Shown: positions 11,397 through 22,300, counted from the stretch's first letter. The stretch is 64,000 nt of DNA from Congeria kusceri (GCA_027627225.1 CM051027.1:91553151-91617150), one strand, 5' to 3'. The notes: generated from the letters alone by a model not told the origin. Translations and numbers: made by a program.

Positions 11397-12640
11397 AATA
11401 ACCAGATGCAGGAGTGGTCAAGTATTCAACATAACCAGGTGCAGGAGTGGTCAACTATTCAAATTAACTTTCTGCCGGAGTGATCAACTATTCAACATAA
11501 CCAGGTGCAGGAGTTGTCAAATATTCAACATAACCTGGTGCAGGAGTGGTCAAATATTCAACATAACCAGGTGCAGGAGTGGTGAACTATTCAACATAAC
11601 AAGGTGCAGGAGTGGTGAACTATTCAACATAACTAGGTGCAGGAGTGATCAACTATTCAACTAGGTGCAGGAGTGATCAACTATTCAACATAACCAGCAG
11701 GTGCAGGAGGGGTCAACTATTCAACATAACCAGGTGCTGGAGTGATCAACTATTCAACATAACCAGGTGCTGGAGTGATCAACTATTCAACATAACCAGG
11801 TGCAGGAGTGGTCAAATATTCAACATAAGCAGGTGCAGGAGTGGTCAAATATTCAACATAAGCAGGTGCAGGAGTGGTCAAATATTCAACATAACCAGGT
11901 GCAGGAGTGGTCAAATATTCAACATAAGCAGGTGCATGAGTAATCAACTATTCAACATAACCAGGTGCAGGAGTGATCAACAATTCAACATAACCAGGTG
12001 CAGGGGTGATCAACTAGTCAACATAACTTGGATGCAGGAGTTGTCAAATATTCAACATAACCAGATGCAGGTGTGGTCAAGTATTCAACATAACCAGGTG
12101 CAGGAGTGGTCAACTATTGCAGGAGTGGTCAACTATTCAGCATAACTTGGTGCAGGAGTGATCAACTATTCAACATAACCAGGTGCAGGAGTGATAAACT
12201 AGTCAACATAACTAGGTGCAGGAGTTGTCAAATATTCAACATAACCTGGTGCAGGAGTGGTCAAATATTCAACATAACCAGGTGCAGGAGTGATCAACTA
12301 TTCAACATAACCAGGTGAAGGAGTGGTCAACTATTCAACATAACTAGGTGCAGGAGTGATCAACTATTCAACATAACCAGCAGGTGCAGGAGGGGTCAAC
12401 TATTCAACATAACCAGGTGCAGGAGTGATCAGCTATTCAACATAACCAGGTGCAGAAGTGAATAACTATTCAACATAACCAGGTGCTGGAGTGCTCAACT
12501 ATTCAACATAACCAGGTGCAGGAGTGGTCAAATATTCAACTTAACCAGGTGCAGGAGTGATCAACTATTCAACATAACCAGGTGCAAAAGTGATCAACTA
12601 TTAAACAAAACAAGGTGCAAAAGTGATCAACTATTCAACA
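11397..12640 (+). repeat. 33-bp minisatellite, about 37 units
   Basis: The unit reads approximately GGTGCAGGAGTGATC then AACTATTCAACATAACCA (33 bp) and repeats with point changes for about 1.24 kb. Common variants are GATC/GGTC, CTATTC/ATATTC and AACC/AAGC. Because 33 is a multiple of three, open frames of 166 and 70 codons arise with an 11-residue period (CRSDQLFNITR-like). No start context, splice sites or homology support a protein, so I treat it as non-coding. Confidence 0.85.
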
Positions 12641-12666
12641 AAATGAATAGTAGAATTGCTCTTTTT

Positions 12667-13277
12667 ATTCCCCCGGCATCTTGATGCGGCAGGCATATAG
12701 TAATTGTCCTGTCCGTCTGTTCTTCCGTCCGTAACAAGGTTAAGTAGATTTTACCGTTTCGTCTAGCACCAACACTGCTTTCTACAACACTTGGATACTT
12801 ACACAGTTGTTGCTTATGACCATCCCCAATCCACCCATATCACCCAACTTCACTTTGCCCTCGACCTTGACCTTATTTGCACTTAGAATAATCCAAATGG
12901 GCTGTTTCTTGGTTAACTAGATTTTATGGTTTTGTCTTGCACCAACACCGCTTGCTACAACACTTGGATACTTACACAGTTGTTGCTTATGACCATCCTC
13001 AATCCACCTATATAACCCAACGTCACATTGACCTTGAACTAATTTGGACTTGCAATATTTCAAAAGTGCCATGTCATGGTTAACTAGATTTTACCGTTTC
13101 GTCTAGCACCTACACCGCTTACTACAACACTTGGATATTTACAAAGTTGTTACTATGACCGTTCCATATCCACCCATATCCCCCATCCTTACTTTGATCT
13201 GGACCTAATTTGGACTAAGAAATGGGCTACCAGCACCAACCGAGGGCATGTGTGTTTATCAAACACAGTATCTTGTT
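12667..13277 (+). mobile_element. ATGCCCCC-type element, copy 2 of a pair
   Basis: It begins ATTCCCCCGGCATCTTGATG and ends ACCGAGGGCATGTGTG, TTTATCAAAC, TATCTTGTT. It carries the same internal units as 9568-10334 (TAGCACCAACAC, TTGGTTAACTAGAT) but is shorter by about one unit. Both copies lie in the same orientation on either side of the 33-bp minisatellite. Confidence 0.65.
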
Positions 13278-14450
13278 CAATATTGAAATCGTATATATGT
13301 GCTGATTGACATCTTATCTTGAATATATTATTTAAATATTATGTTGTTCGATTATAACTTTTATAAGGGATGATGTGTTGCATCAGAAATTTACATAAAA
13401 AGTTGTGTTTCTGTAGTACTTTATTCTATGTATCCCTTTGGAAATTGTGTTGGAGTAAGATCTGGTACTGAAAACGTACTTAAACATTTAATCAGGTATT
13501 CTTTTAAGTTGCATTGTTGCAAATCAGTACAATAAGAACTTAATCAATATGAAGAAACAGTTACAAACTCATTGCTTTTATGCACATTGAATTTACATCA
13601 GAGAAATCAATAATTAAACACACTTGTTCAATATTTATTTTTTTATTTTATAGCAATTGTGACCTTTGATGATTGTCATATTTGGTGGTGGTCATTTAAA
13701 ACTTACTGTTATGTATGGTGCAGTAGGGCCAATTATATTAAAAGGCGTCAATTTCATGAAAGTTCAGTAGTTTCATGTTTTACCACATCATTTGTATAAC
13801 ATAGTTGTATTGACATATTTGAAATTGTACAACTTAAAAATTGTGACAGGTTCCAAAACGATAACAAAGCACCATTAAGAAAAATAAATAACGCTTGTCC
13901 TTTATTGCGGATTGCTAGTATTTTTCATAAATCAGCATACTTTTGTAAATGTTTTGTAGAATTATAATTACACCAAACAGGATTGTGTTCCTGTGTCCTA
14001 ATAATTATCGCCTCAGAGCGGTTTGTAAATTAACGCTGAGGACTGCCACTTTTAATTTTAAAAGGCAATTTTTCCAGGTGCCATCGTTTTATTTATTATG
14101 TTTTATTCTTTTTTTCTCAAAAGCCTTTTGAATATTCTCATGTTAAATATATTTATCTTTTATGTTAAAACCATATGTATTGTGACATGCTCGCAATTTG
14201 AGTATATTCTAAAATGTTTTGATTCTTGAAAAGTGTACAAGAATTTATAAAAAAATTCACGAGTTTATTTGTGATAAAAAGAACTGTTCTTTTTTACACT
14301 GAACATTTTATAGATGCACTGATATTTCATATTTAAACGAAAACGTTATGTTATTTTGCTTAGTTTAATATTTGTACATGTATTAAAAGCATCACATATT
14401 AAAATATATTATATTTTACACAAAATAAATTAATTGCTGTTTATTATTTT
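13278..14450. other. no recognisable gene
   Basis: AT-rich sequence with several AATAAA/TTTATT motifs and no coherent frame or splice-bounded exon. Confidence 0.4.
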
Positions 14451-14457
14451 GTTTGTT

Positions 14458-14660
14458 GATTCGTACGTACGACGTACATGCATGTGAACGTCCGTACATA
14501 CATACATTCATACACGCAGACATACATACATTCATACACGCATGCAACACATTGCCGATGTCGTACGTACGTACATGCATGCATAGCACAGCATAACATA
14601 ACACAGCATACCATACCAGTACGTTGATATATACCATACATATCTTACCAGGTATGTAGA
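14458..14660. repeat. simple-sequence cluster (TACG / ACAT / ATACATTC)
   Basis: Runs of CGTACGTACG, CATACATACATTCATACACG (twice) and GTACGTACATGCATGCAT. CGCAACACATTGCCGA-like sequence occurs at about 14540 and again at about 14712. The open minus-strand frames here are periodic by-products. Confidence 0.65.
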
Positions 14661-14825
14661 AAATTGAGTCTCGTTCATTTAAGTTAGAGGACTGTATAAA
14701 AGTTACCGCACGCAACACATTGCCGAGGTTGTTAAACCGCTATTGCTTTTGTCATGTAATGCACTAAGACATATTCTTATTAAGGAATTATAAATAGCAG
14801 TGTATCTTTTCAGTAGTATGGGAGT

Positions 14826-16060
14826 TTGTCCAGTTGCGGGGATCTACAAGGCAATTATTTAATGCACTGCGTATCTGCTCAATAAACATACATGTAGCGG
14901 GAGTCGGTGGTATAGCGGGGCTATCTATCTACAAGGCAATGATCCAATGCACTGCATATCTGCTCAATATAGCGGGGGTCGGTCGTGTAGCGGGGATATC
15001 TATCTACAAGACAATTATCAAATGCACTGTGTATCTGCTCAATATAGCGAGAGTCGGTCGTGTAGTGGGGCTATCTATCTACAAGGCAATTATCCAATGC
15101 ACTGCGTAGCTGCTCAATATAGAGGGAGTCGGTCGTGTAGAGAGCCTATCTATCTACAACGCAGTTATCCAATGCAATGCGTATCTGCTCAACTGAGCGG
15201 GAGTCGGTCGTGTAGTGGGGCTATCTATCTACAAGGCAATTATCCAATGCACTGCGTATCTGCTCAGTATACATGTAGCGGGAGTCGGTCGTGTAGCGGG
15301 GATATCTATCTACAAGGCAATTATCCAATGCACTGAGCACCTGCTCAATATAGCAGGAGTCGGTCGTGTAGCGGAGCTATCTATCTACAAGGCAATTATC
15401 CAATGCACTGCCTATCTGCTCGATGTAGCGGGAGTCGGTTGTGTAGCGGGGCTATCTATCTACAAGGCAATTATCCAATGCACTGCGTATCTGCTCAAAT
15501 GAGCGGGAGTTGGTCGTGTAGCGGGGCTATCTATATACAATCCAATTATCCAATGCACTGCGTATCTGCTCAATATAGCGGGAGTCGGTCGTGTAACTGG
15601 GCTATCTATTTACAAGGCAATTATACAATGCACTGCGTATCTGCTCAATTGAGCGGCAGTCGGTCGTGTATAGGGGATATCTATCTACAAGGCAATTATC
15701 CAATGCACCGCATATCTGTTCAATATAGCGGAAGTCGATCGTGTAGCGGGGATATACTAGTATATCTACAAGGCAATTATCCAATGCGCTGCGTATATGT
15801 TCAGTATTACGGGACTTGGTCATGTAGAGGGAATATCTATCTACAAGGCAATTATCCAATGCACTGCGTATCTGTTCAGTTATGTATGTACATGGAAAAT
15901 AGTCGTTCGACTGGGATATCTCCTAGTATTCCCAAGGAAATTTTTCATCATATGACATATCTTTTCAGTTATATGGAAGATGGCCGAGTAGCGGGGATAT
16001 CTATTTGCTAGGTAATTGGTTGTTGCATATGTGAAGTCATATGGGAAATAGTCGTGTAGC
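14826..16060 (+). repeat. 75-bp minisatellite, about 14 good units
   Basis: The unit begins near CAATGCACTGCGTATCTGCT, continues through AGCGGGAGTCGGTCGTGTAG and ends CTACAAGGCAATTATC. Units are visible at about 14860, 14946, 15020, 15096, 15171, 15246, 15327, 15403, 15476, 15552, 15628, 15701, 15781 and 15856, with degraded edge units at both ends. Since 75 is a multiple of three, two plus frames and one minus frame stay open for long stretches (up to 202 codons, 25-residue period). No gene-like start, splice site or domain was seen. Confidence 0.85.
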
Positions 16061-18180
16061 GGGTATAACTCCGCGAAACGTGTTTTCTTGAAGCCAAGAC
16101 ACTTGCAAGACTGGACATTTTCATTTTACGGGGATACTTTAGTCATATAGTTCCTGAATCACCCGTATGAAAGTTTGAATATTGTGGAAAATGCAACTTT
16201 GAATTCCTACTCCATACGTTCATGTCACGATCTCTTTATAATTTAGTGTATTGTAACCTTCACATGTGAAACGAAGTTTTAGAGCTGTTCCAGCAAACCA
16301 GGGTGTTTTATTCTAGTCCTTTCTCTTATTTTTAACATAAAATTTGATTATGTTATAATTACACGTTATATCAGTTTTTGTTCGTTGTTTGTAAATTTCA
16401 ATATTAAGTACTTTCGGATAACATTAATTCGGATAATATTCCAGAATGCGTGTCTGAGAAGACAAAGTGCTAGAAATAATGTTCGTATGCTTTGGAACGA
16501 AAACTTTATGCGATACAAATGAATTTCGGTCTGAATATGAGTGTAATAATGCATTTGAATTACTGTAGAATGGATTTTGTAAAGCAACTTTATTGAACTA
16601 ATCAACGCACTGAAATTCTTTAAAGATTTTCACCGCCCCATTAGTGCTGACGTGCTCATGTATTCGAAGCGTGTATTTATAATTAAAAATTTTTTTTTTG
16701 TGAAATCTCAGTTCACTATTCATCATACATGGTACATAAAAAAATTTCTATAATAAGGAATACTATATTTATACGGGCATTTCGATTCAGCTCAACTTCA
16801 GAATACTTCAATCTATAGGTCCCTGCTTCGATCGATGGACAGCAGCTTATTTTTTAATATATGAAGACCATAAATAGCAAGAGGCCACTTGAAAGAAGCC
16901 AACCTTTATTTGTACCTTACAACTTCAACGTTATTAGTAGTAGTTCAAGGCCATCGGCCCAAGATACAGGATACGGAATACCGCATAATGTTTAGGCATA
17001 CAAGGGTCGTGTTTGACATTATGACGGTCCTGATAAATAATTACAATAAAAGGGTGGCGTTATCTTGTGACGTAAATAATATAAATGTAGCGTCGGTTTT
17101 TCGAAGTATTAACTAAAAAAAAATGCATTGATTCTAATGTTGTTGCTCTTTTCCGCCTTTCACCAATTGAAAAAAATTATAAAACTTTTCAGTATACAAG
17201 TTAATGAATCGAATGTGAACTTTCAAGAAACTAAACACTTACACTCCAAATACCTTTTGTTGTATAGGGTAAATTATCAAGGTAAATGCAAAATCAATCA
17301 ATGGTGGTAAATGTTCATTCAGTCCGAAATTCAATGCTTTGCCTAATTAACTGACGTTTCAAGAATACAATTATTTCAAATAAGGAATTTCTGCATATTA
17401 ACAAATTTAACAGTCCTAGATCATTTTGAATCTGCTTTTCGTTTTCCTTTGTACACAAAGTTGATTTTATTGCCATTTTTAAATCCACAACTTAATTTTA
17501 TATATTCTGCATCTTTATTTTCGGGCGCGGTATTGCAGAAAAACTCAAATAGTATCTTAAATATTTTCACTAGAGTGTAAAAAAATGTTGCACATATATC
17601 CGTTTATTGAATTCACAAATTACATTTTAATAGCGTCATTTAAAATTGATATTTCGTTCTTCACCTTTTTCATACAGAGTAATACACATGAGGAAAGTTA
17701 TCGATTTAAGGATAAGGATAAAAATTTATATGTCAGATGCTCTGTGAATACCACACCTGAGCGTTAATTGCGCATGTAAGCGCCATATCTTGTCATACGG
17801 TTAAATTTTGTCGAGTGTCATTTTTTTCTTGCAACATTCAGTTTATTAACAAACATCCTTAACATTTGTTGTTTATTTTATTGACTCGATCGGTTTGTGA
17901 AGTTCATCTTGAGCATGAAAAGATACTGATAACTGATACTGACTATTTCGTACTGCAAGGCCTCCGGTCGTGATGTAAAAATCATATTTCGTTATTTACT
18001 TAAAAAGAGGCAGTATGACAAGAGTATTTTTCAAACACTTTCAAGACGGGAAAAATACATGCAGTGACTTAATCGTTTGTGTTCATGTGCTGTCTGTTCT
18101 GTTAAACATTATGTGGTCATTTTAAAACTTGTATTTCTAACAAATACATGTCGGAAATGAAATAAAGTTCTATACTTAAT
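16061..18180. other. no recognisable gene
   Basis: About 2 kb of AT-rich sequence. Open frames of 60-79 codons carry no motif. Nothing repeated or structured stands out. Confidence 0.4.
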
Positions 18181-18268
18181 GCAACTTAAATATAACATCA
18201 ACAATCAATTTATTCATATCTTCAGCATACAGATCATTGCAACAGCCGATGACTTTTCTTGATTTGCA

Positions 18269-19160
18269 TCACCAGTCGCCACGAACACTGAAAGAAAACA
18301 ATATGAATGTTTTAAAACATATTTTAGCACTTAGCTTTTTGCATTAAAAGTAATTTAAAGGTCATATCCAGCCTGGAAAAGTTAATAATTTTTGTATATA
18401 ATGACTTACAAAAAATAGATATTTGAACGACTATGACACATGTAAACCATGGTTTTAAGGCTAATGTCATAATTAGCATTTTTGTTTACTGGTAGTGGTA
18501 GATTGTAACAATAAATAAACTTCCTATACACAATGAGAATCTCAATAGTGTACCCCATTTCTCTGACTCATAACCTGTAACAGAAGCTTGATATTTGTTC
18601 TCTGATTAGTATACTCAGTGAAAGAAGTACAAAATAAATTGATTCAAACTGTTTAAACTATTTCCATTAAGTAAATATCTGAAAACTAAAAATCTTAAGT
18701 CTGTAGTTGTTTTATTTATAAATTAAACTAAATTATTTTAATTTAGAAAATAATTAATATAATTTTCTTAATAAACGCATGTGAGGACACATGTATTTAC
18801 ATAGAACATTCTTTTCTGAAATTTCCACTTTAATATGACTTAAATTTCCCTTGGGAATTTATTGTGAATACCGGCTATATATTGCTCCCCCGACTGTAAG
18901 CAAAGTGCTGCAATATCAATTGTTGAAAGCTACCCAGAGTTGCCCTGTTTTTAATGAACTGAAATGATTTAAGGAATTTTGTAGATTTGAGGGAAACAAG
19001 CGAACATTGTCTGTGTTTTTTTTTTCTCAACTGATCCAATTATTGTACACAAGATTGAAAGCTTTCAATTTATCTCTAAACATACACAGAATCGGCTCGG
19101 TACTGACCTCGAGTATCCCAGAAGGAACAGTTCTGTGAAAACAGTTCTTAAACTTGCCAT
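18269..19160 (-). CDS. possible two-exon micro-ORF (weak)
   Basis: On the minus strand an ATG at 19158-19160 in good context (AACCAATGG) opens 17 codons, MASLRTVFTELFLLGYS, up to a donor GAG/GTCAGT at 19108/19107. A strong acceptor (TGTTTTCTTTCAG) precedes 18287. Joined there, the frame stops at 18269-18271, giving 23 codons. Other phases of the second exon run longer, and an AATAAA lies just downstream on this strand. I do not recognise the peptide. The upstream side abuts a repeat at 19181, so this may be spurious. Confidence 0.2.
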
Positions 19161-19180
19161 TGGTTCCTGACAATATTTTT

Positions 19181-19880
19181 ATGCCTCCACAAAGTGGGAG
19201 GCATTAAGCATTGCACTTGTCCGTCCGTTCGGACGTCCTGTGCATGCGTCCGATCTTGTCCGGTCTGTTACTTCATCATTTATCCGGTTATTTTAAAATA
19301 ACTTGACGGCGTGTCGCGCACAACACCTGTGTCTTAGCTCAAAGGTCAATGTCACTCTTACAGATCAAAGGTCAAAATTGGAATAATACTGCTAGTCCAG
19401 ACTGTATATTCATCATTTATCAGACAATTTAAAAATAACTTGCCACAGATGATCACCGTGAGAGGGGCATAATACTGTATTACAGCTTATCCAGACTGTC
19501 ACTTCATCATTTATCAGGCAATTTAAAAATAACTCGCCACAAATGATCACCGTGTGGAGATGGCATGTCACGCGCAACATCTGTGTTCAAACACCCTAGC
19601 TCAAAGGTCAAGGTCACACTTACAGGTCAAATATGGGCATAATACAGCTTGTCCGGAATGTAACTACATTTATCAGGCAATTAAAAAATAATTTGCCACA
19701 AATGATAACCGTGTGGCGACGGGGTGAGGGGCGCAATACAGGTGTCCCTAGCTCAAAGGTCAAATATGGGCACCGCTTGTCTAGACTGTAACTTCATCAT
19801 TTATCTAGTGTTTGCGACATGCCCTTTGTCTGTGTCCAAACATGGCAGGTGGGGGCATCCATGTCTGTGACACATCGAGA
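19181..19880 (+). mobile_element. ATGCCTCC-type interspersed element with tandem units
   Basis: It opens with a near-perfect hairpin ATGCCTCCAC/GTGGGAGGCAT, then GTCCGTCCGTTCGGACGTCC. Units of about 130-160 bp repeat CATTTATCAGGCAATTTAAA, AACTTGCCAC and AGCTCAAAGGTCAA. It ends near GTGGGGGCATCCATG with a short TCTGTGACACA hairpin. The architecture matches the elements at 5856, 9568 and 12667 but the body differs. Non-coding. Confidence 0.6.
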
Positions 19881-20441
19881 TTTAAAATCCTTTTTTTAAA
19901 GGCTTTTTTAAACAGTTTTCCATTTGTACAAATAAAATGAAGAAATTTCTTAACATGCCATGCAATAAACATTGTGAACGAACACCAAGTGGAATGATGC
20001 CGAATCATGCACATTATAAAACTTTGATGAGAGTTTGTGTACACAAGAACATTGAAATTATTGAAATATTCTGTAATTTAAATTATTTTACATGGGTGTT
20101 CAATAGTGATTCTGCACATGTTCATAATAAAACCCACTAAAGCTGACAAGGTTTCTACCATAAAATCGAATCAAGTCTTCAGTGAATGGGTTTGTCACTG
20201 AGGCCATACAAATTTGATTCTATGTTTAGCTACCCCATGATTTTTCGAAACCTACCAAACAGGCAGGAAAAAACAATGAGTCACAACTTATTCTGTAATT
20301 CATGGCAGTGGTACAAGCTTACCCAAATGTTTACCTGCAAAACTGTTATATATAATCTTCATATTGGGAACCTACTTTAACACAGTACTAGTATTTCAAA
20401 TGTGTTGTTTTTTTCGTTTAGGCATCCAAAAACCTACCAGC
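19881..20441. other. left flank of the retrotransposon array
   Basis: No gene. A 20-bp block at 20211-20230 (AATTTGATTCTATGTTTAGC) is exactly complementary to 42780-42799, on the other side of the array. The array therefore sits between the arms of an older inverted repeat. Confidence 0.5.
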
Positions 20442-20827
20442 CTGATGTTGTATTTTTAAGTACTAGAAATAAATTAAGACTGCTTTCTTTGATGCCATCT
20501 TGGTATGGTGGAAATCAGTTATCTGAACAGGGTATGTTGTCATCGTTTACCATCATATATTAGCAAAGACTGGTCTGTTCTGTTGCTCGGCAGAGTCTGT
20601 TTGGGTGAACTTTCAACAGTTGCCTTCATAAATATTAATTAATGAAGGTAACTTCATGTTATGCTGTTTTGTCTTTTAACAGTTATTATAATAAACAATG
20701 ATTGTAGTGACAAGACTGTGTTCTGGAAATATAAATCGCTTAACAGTTATCCTAATAAATATTGGGGGCCTATCATTGTCAATCCACACCTTGGTAATAC
20801 CCAAATATGGGAGAGTAAGCAGATTCG

Positions 20828-20835
20828 TATAAAAG
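20828..20835 (+). promoter_or_regulatory. LTR TATA box
   Basis: TATAAAAG, about 130 bases before the polyadenylation signal, in the position expected for the U3 promoter. Equivalent sites are at 28072, 35316 and 42560. Confidence 0.7.
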
Positions 20836-20958
20836 CCAGGAACACGCAGAATCTAGGGAGAGTTGGGAGTTGAGCTTGGACATGTAATGATGTGAGGAGT
20901 TTGAGTGAGAGTTATTCATGAACTAGATTGGTGTATATATTTATTATCGTAGAGTGTA

Positions 20959-20964
20959 AATAAA
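20959..20964 (+). terminator. LTR polyadenylation signal
   Basis: AATAAA near the R/U5 boundary. Copies are at 28203, 35447 and 42691; the last would serve a transcript that runs through the whole array. Confidence 0.65.
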
Positions 20965-21040
20965 ATGTAGAGTGTATATTCTGTTGTGTGACGTTTGAAG
21001 ATATGAACTACTCGCCCTCCCATTCTAATTTTTGTAACAC

Positions 21041-21056
21041 TGGTGGCAGCGTCGGG
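21041..21056 (+). other. primer binding site, unit 1
   Basis: TGGTGGCAGCGTCGGG starts one base after LTR 1. The leading TGG complements a tRNA CCA end, and the first 11 bases fit a tRNA-Leu acceptor stem ending GCTGCCA as I remember it from animal tRNA-Leu(AAG). The primer identity is inferred. Confidence 0.75.
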
Positions 21057-21080
21057 ATAAGGACTTTAACACGCTTTTGA

Positions 21081-22268
21081 GAAAAGTGGATATTTTATTC
21101 ATCACTGAGTCGGGATCAGGACTTTAACACGTCTGATATTTGCAATTATATTCTGAACAAAGCCATTGGACCAAAACGCCAAAATGAGAAGGACTCTTGT
21201 AATGGCGAAGAAAGTGTTGATGATGAAATATTACATTTGCGAGAAAAGTTACATTTAGCAGAGACAGAAAATGCACAATTAGAAAGAAGATTAAGGACTG
21301 GTGAAGAAGCAGCCGTGCACCAACGAGATGAACTTGTGAGACAATATCAACAACGTATAAATGACATTAATACAGATAAAGAGAAACAAATCAATGACCT
21401 TCAGCAAGAAAATAGTTTGTTGCGTGAACAGTCTCAAAATGGTAGTCAGAGGCGCGCAAGCAGTGGGGCAGAACGACGTAATTATGAGGTTCCTATGCCC
21501 AGGCAACTATTGTTTGACGGGAAGTCTTCTTGGGAGAGCTTCATACATCCGTTCTCTGAGATGGTCAACGCGTGCAATTGGGACGAACAAGAACGACTGT
21601 TTCGTCTCAAAAACAGTTTGAGAGGAGAAGCAGCAGAATATACTTTTCGGCAGCTTGCAACAGACACGCTGAACAATTATGACATCCTGAAATCAGCCTT
21701 GGAGTTGCGGTTTAAGGAGAAACGTTCCGTCTCATCATACCTTGCTGAACTTGAAACAAGGAGTTTCAACAAGGAAAAAGAGAAATTAGCAGAATATGTT
21801 GCGGATATCAAACGGCTTGTGTTGAAGGGTTTTCCGACCGCTGATTACGAAACACGGGAAACTATAAACATGCGCCACTTCCTGAAAGGCCTGTTAGATA
21901 CACAAGCAGCAGTATTCATAGGAATGAAGGAACCAAAAACAATAGATCAAGCTCGTGATCTATTGGAAACGTACCAGAGCCTACGGGAAGAGGTCAAAGG
22001 GGCGCGTGTCAGAACTGTCGAGTCGAAACCACAACAACATGATTATGTAACAGAAGCAAGACTCCAAGATTTTGGTCGGGATTTGAAAACAAATATTGGA
22101 AAGAAGATCGATAATTTAGCAGACAAGCTAAATAGTAAGAATGGTGGTCAAAGGCAGCGTTTCACAACACGTGACAGGAAAGACATTGAATGTTTCAGAT
22201 GTCATCGCCGTGGACACTTCGCATCTGAATGTGCTACAGATGTCGAAAATAACCGTTCGGAAAACTAG
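21081..22268 (+). CDS. gag: gag, unit 1
   Basis: Structural polyprotein of the element, expected to assemble cytoplasmic virus-like particles. The frame is open from 21081 to TAG at 22266-22268. No ATG lies in this frame before 21495, which is already well inside the protein. In its own frame an ATG at 21003 is cut off by TGA at 21078-21080, so the true start is unclear: a non-AUG codon, a spliced leader or a shared defect. The N-terminal part (about 21237-21440) is charged and heptad-like, suggesting a coiled coil. A capsid-like region follows (about 21510-22000), then one zinc knuckle of CX2CX4HX4C form (about 22195-22235). Pol follows in the -1 frame. A private Ile codon (A at 21366) distinguishes this unit from the Leu of the other two. 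Confidence 0.88.
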   Translation, partial: EKWIFYSSLSRDQDFNTSDICNYILNKAIGPKRQNEKDSCNGEESVDDEILHLREKLHLAETENAQLERRLRTGEEAAVHQRDELVRQYQQRINDINTDKEKQINDLQQENSLLREQSQNGSQRRASSGAERRNYEVPMPRQLLFDGKSSWESFIHPFSEMVNACNWDEQERLFRLKNSLRGEAAEYTFRQLATDTLNNYDILKSALELRFKEKRSVSSYLAELETRSFNKEKEKLAEYVADIKRLVLKGFPTADYETRETINMRHFLKGLLDTQAAVFIGMKEPKTIDQARDLLETYQSLREEVKGARVRTVESKPQQHDYVTEARLQDFGRDLKTNIGKKIDNLADKLNSKNGGQRQRFTTRDRKDIECFRCHRRGHFASECATDVENNRSEN

Positions 22269-22300
22269 GGCAGACCAAGGCTAACGGCCCAGCGTTGGTC
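22253..22300 (+). promoter_or_regulatory. candidate -1 frameshift cassette, unit 1
   Basis: The pol frame is -1 relative to gag and is open from 22253, overlapping the end of gag. GGAAAAC (22259-22265) sits immediately before the gag TAG. After seven bases comes a hairpin: GACCAA (22273-22278) pairs with TTGGTC (22295-22300), with an inner GCT/AGC. The layout is classical for -1 frameshifting, although GGAAAAC is not a canonical XXXYYYZ heptamer. Equivalent sites start at 29497 and 36741. Confidence 0.6.

Larger units (their letters stand above)
20446..21039 (+). repeat. LTR 1 (594 bp)
   Basis: 5' LTR of the array, TGTTG...TAACA. It holds a TATA box (20828-20835) and an AATAAA (20959-20964), so U3 is about 410 bp, R about 120 bp and U5 about 60 bp (inferred). 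It differs from the other three LTRs by one base seen, T at 20558 where they have A. Confidence 0.95.

Noticed and set aside
11645..12318. Protein genes in the 33-bp minisatellite
   Set aside because: Frames are open only because the unit is a multiple of three; no start context, splicing or domain.
14834..16011. Protein genes in the 75-bp minisatellite
   Set aside because: Overlapping frames on both strands are equally open, which is a periodicity effect.
11397..16060. CRISPR-like arrays
   Set aside because: Units are directly tandem with no unique spacers, and the DNA is animal.
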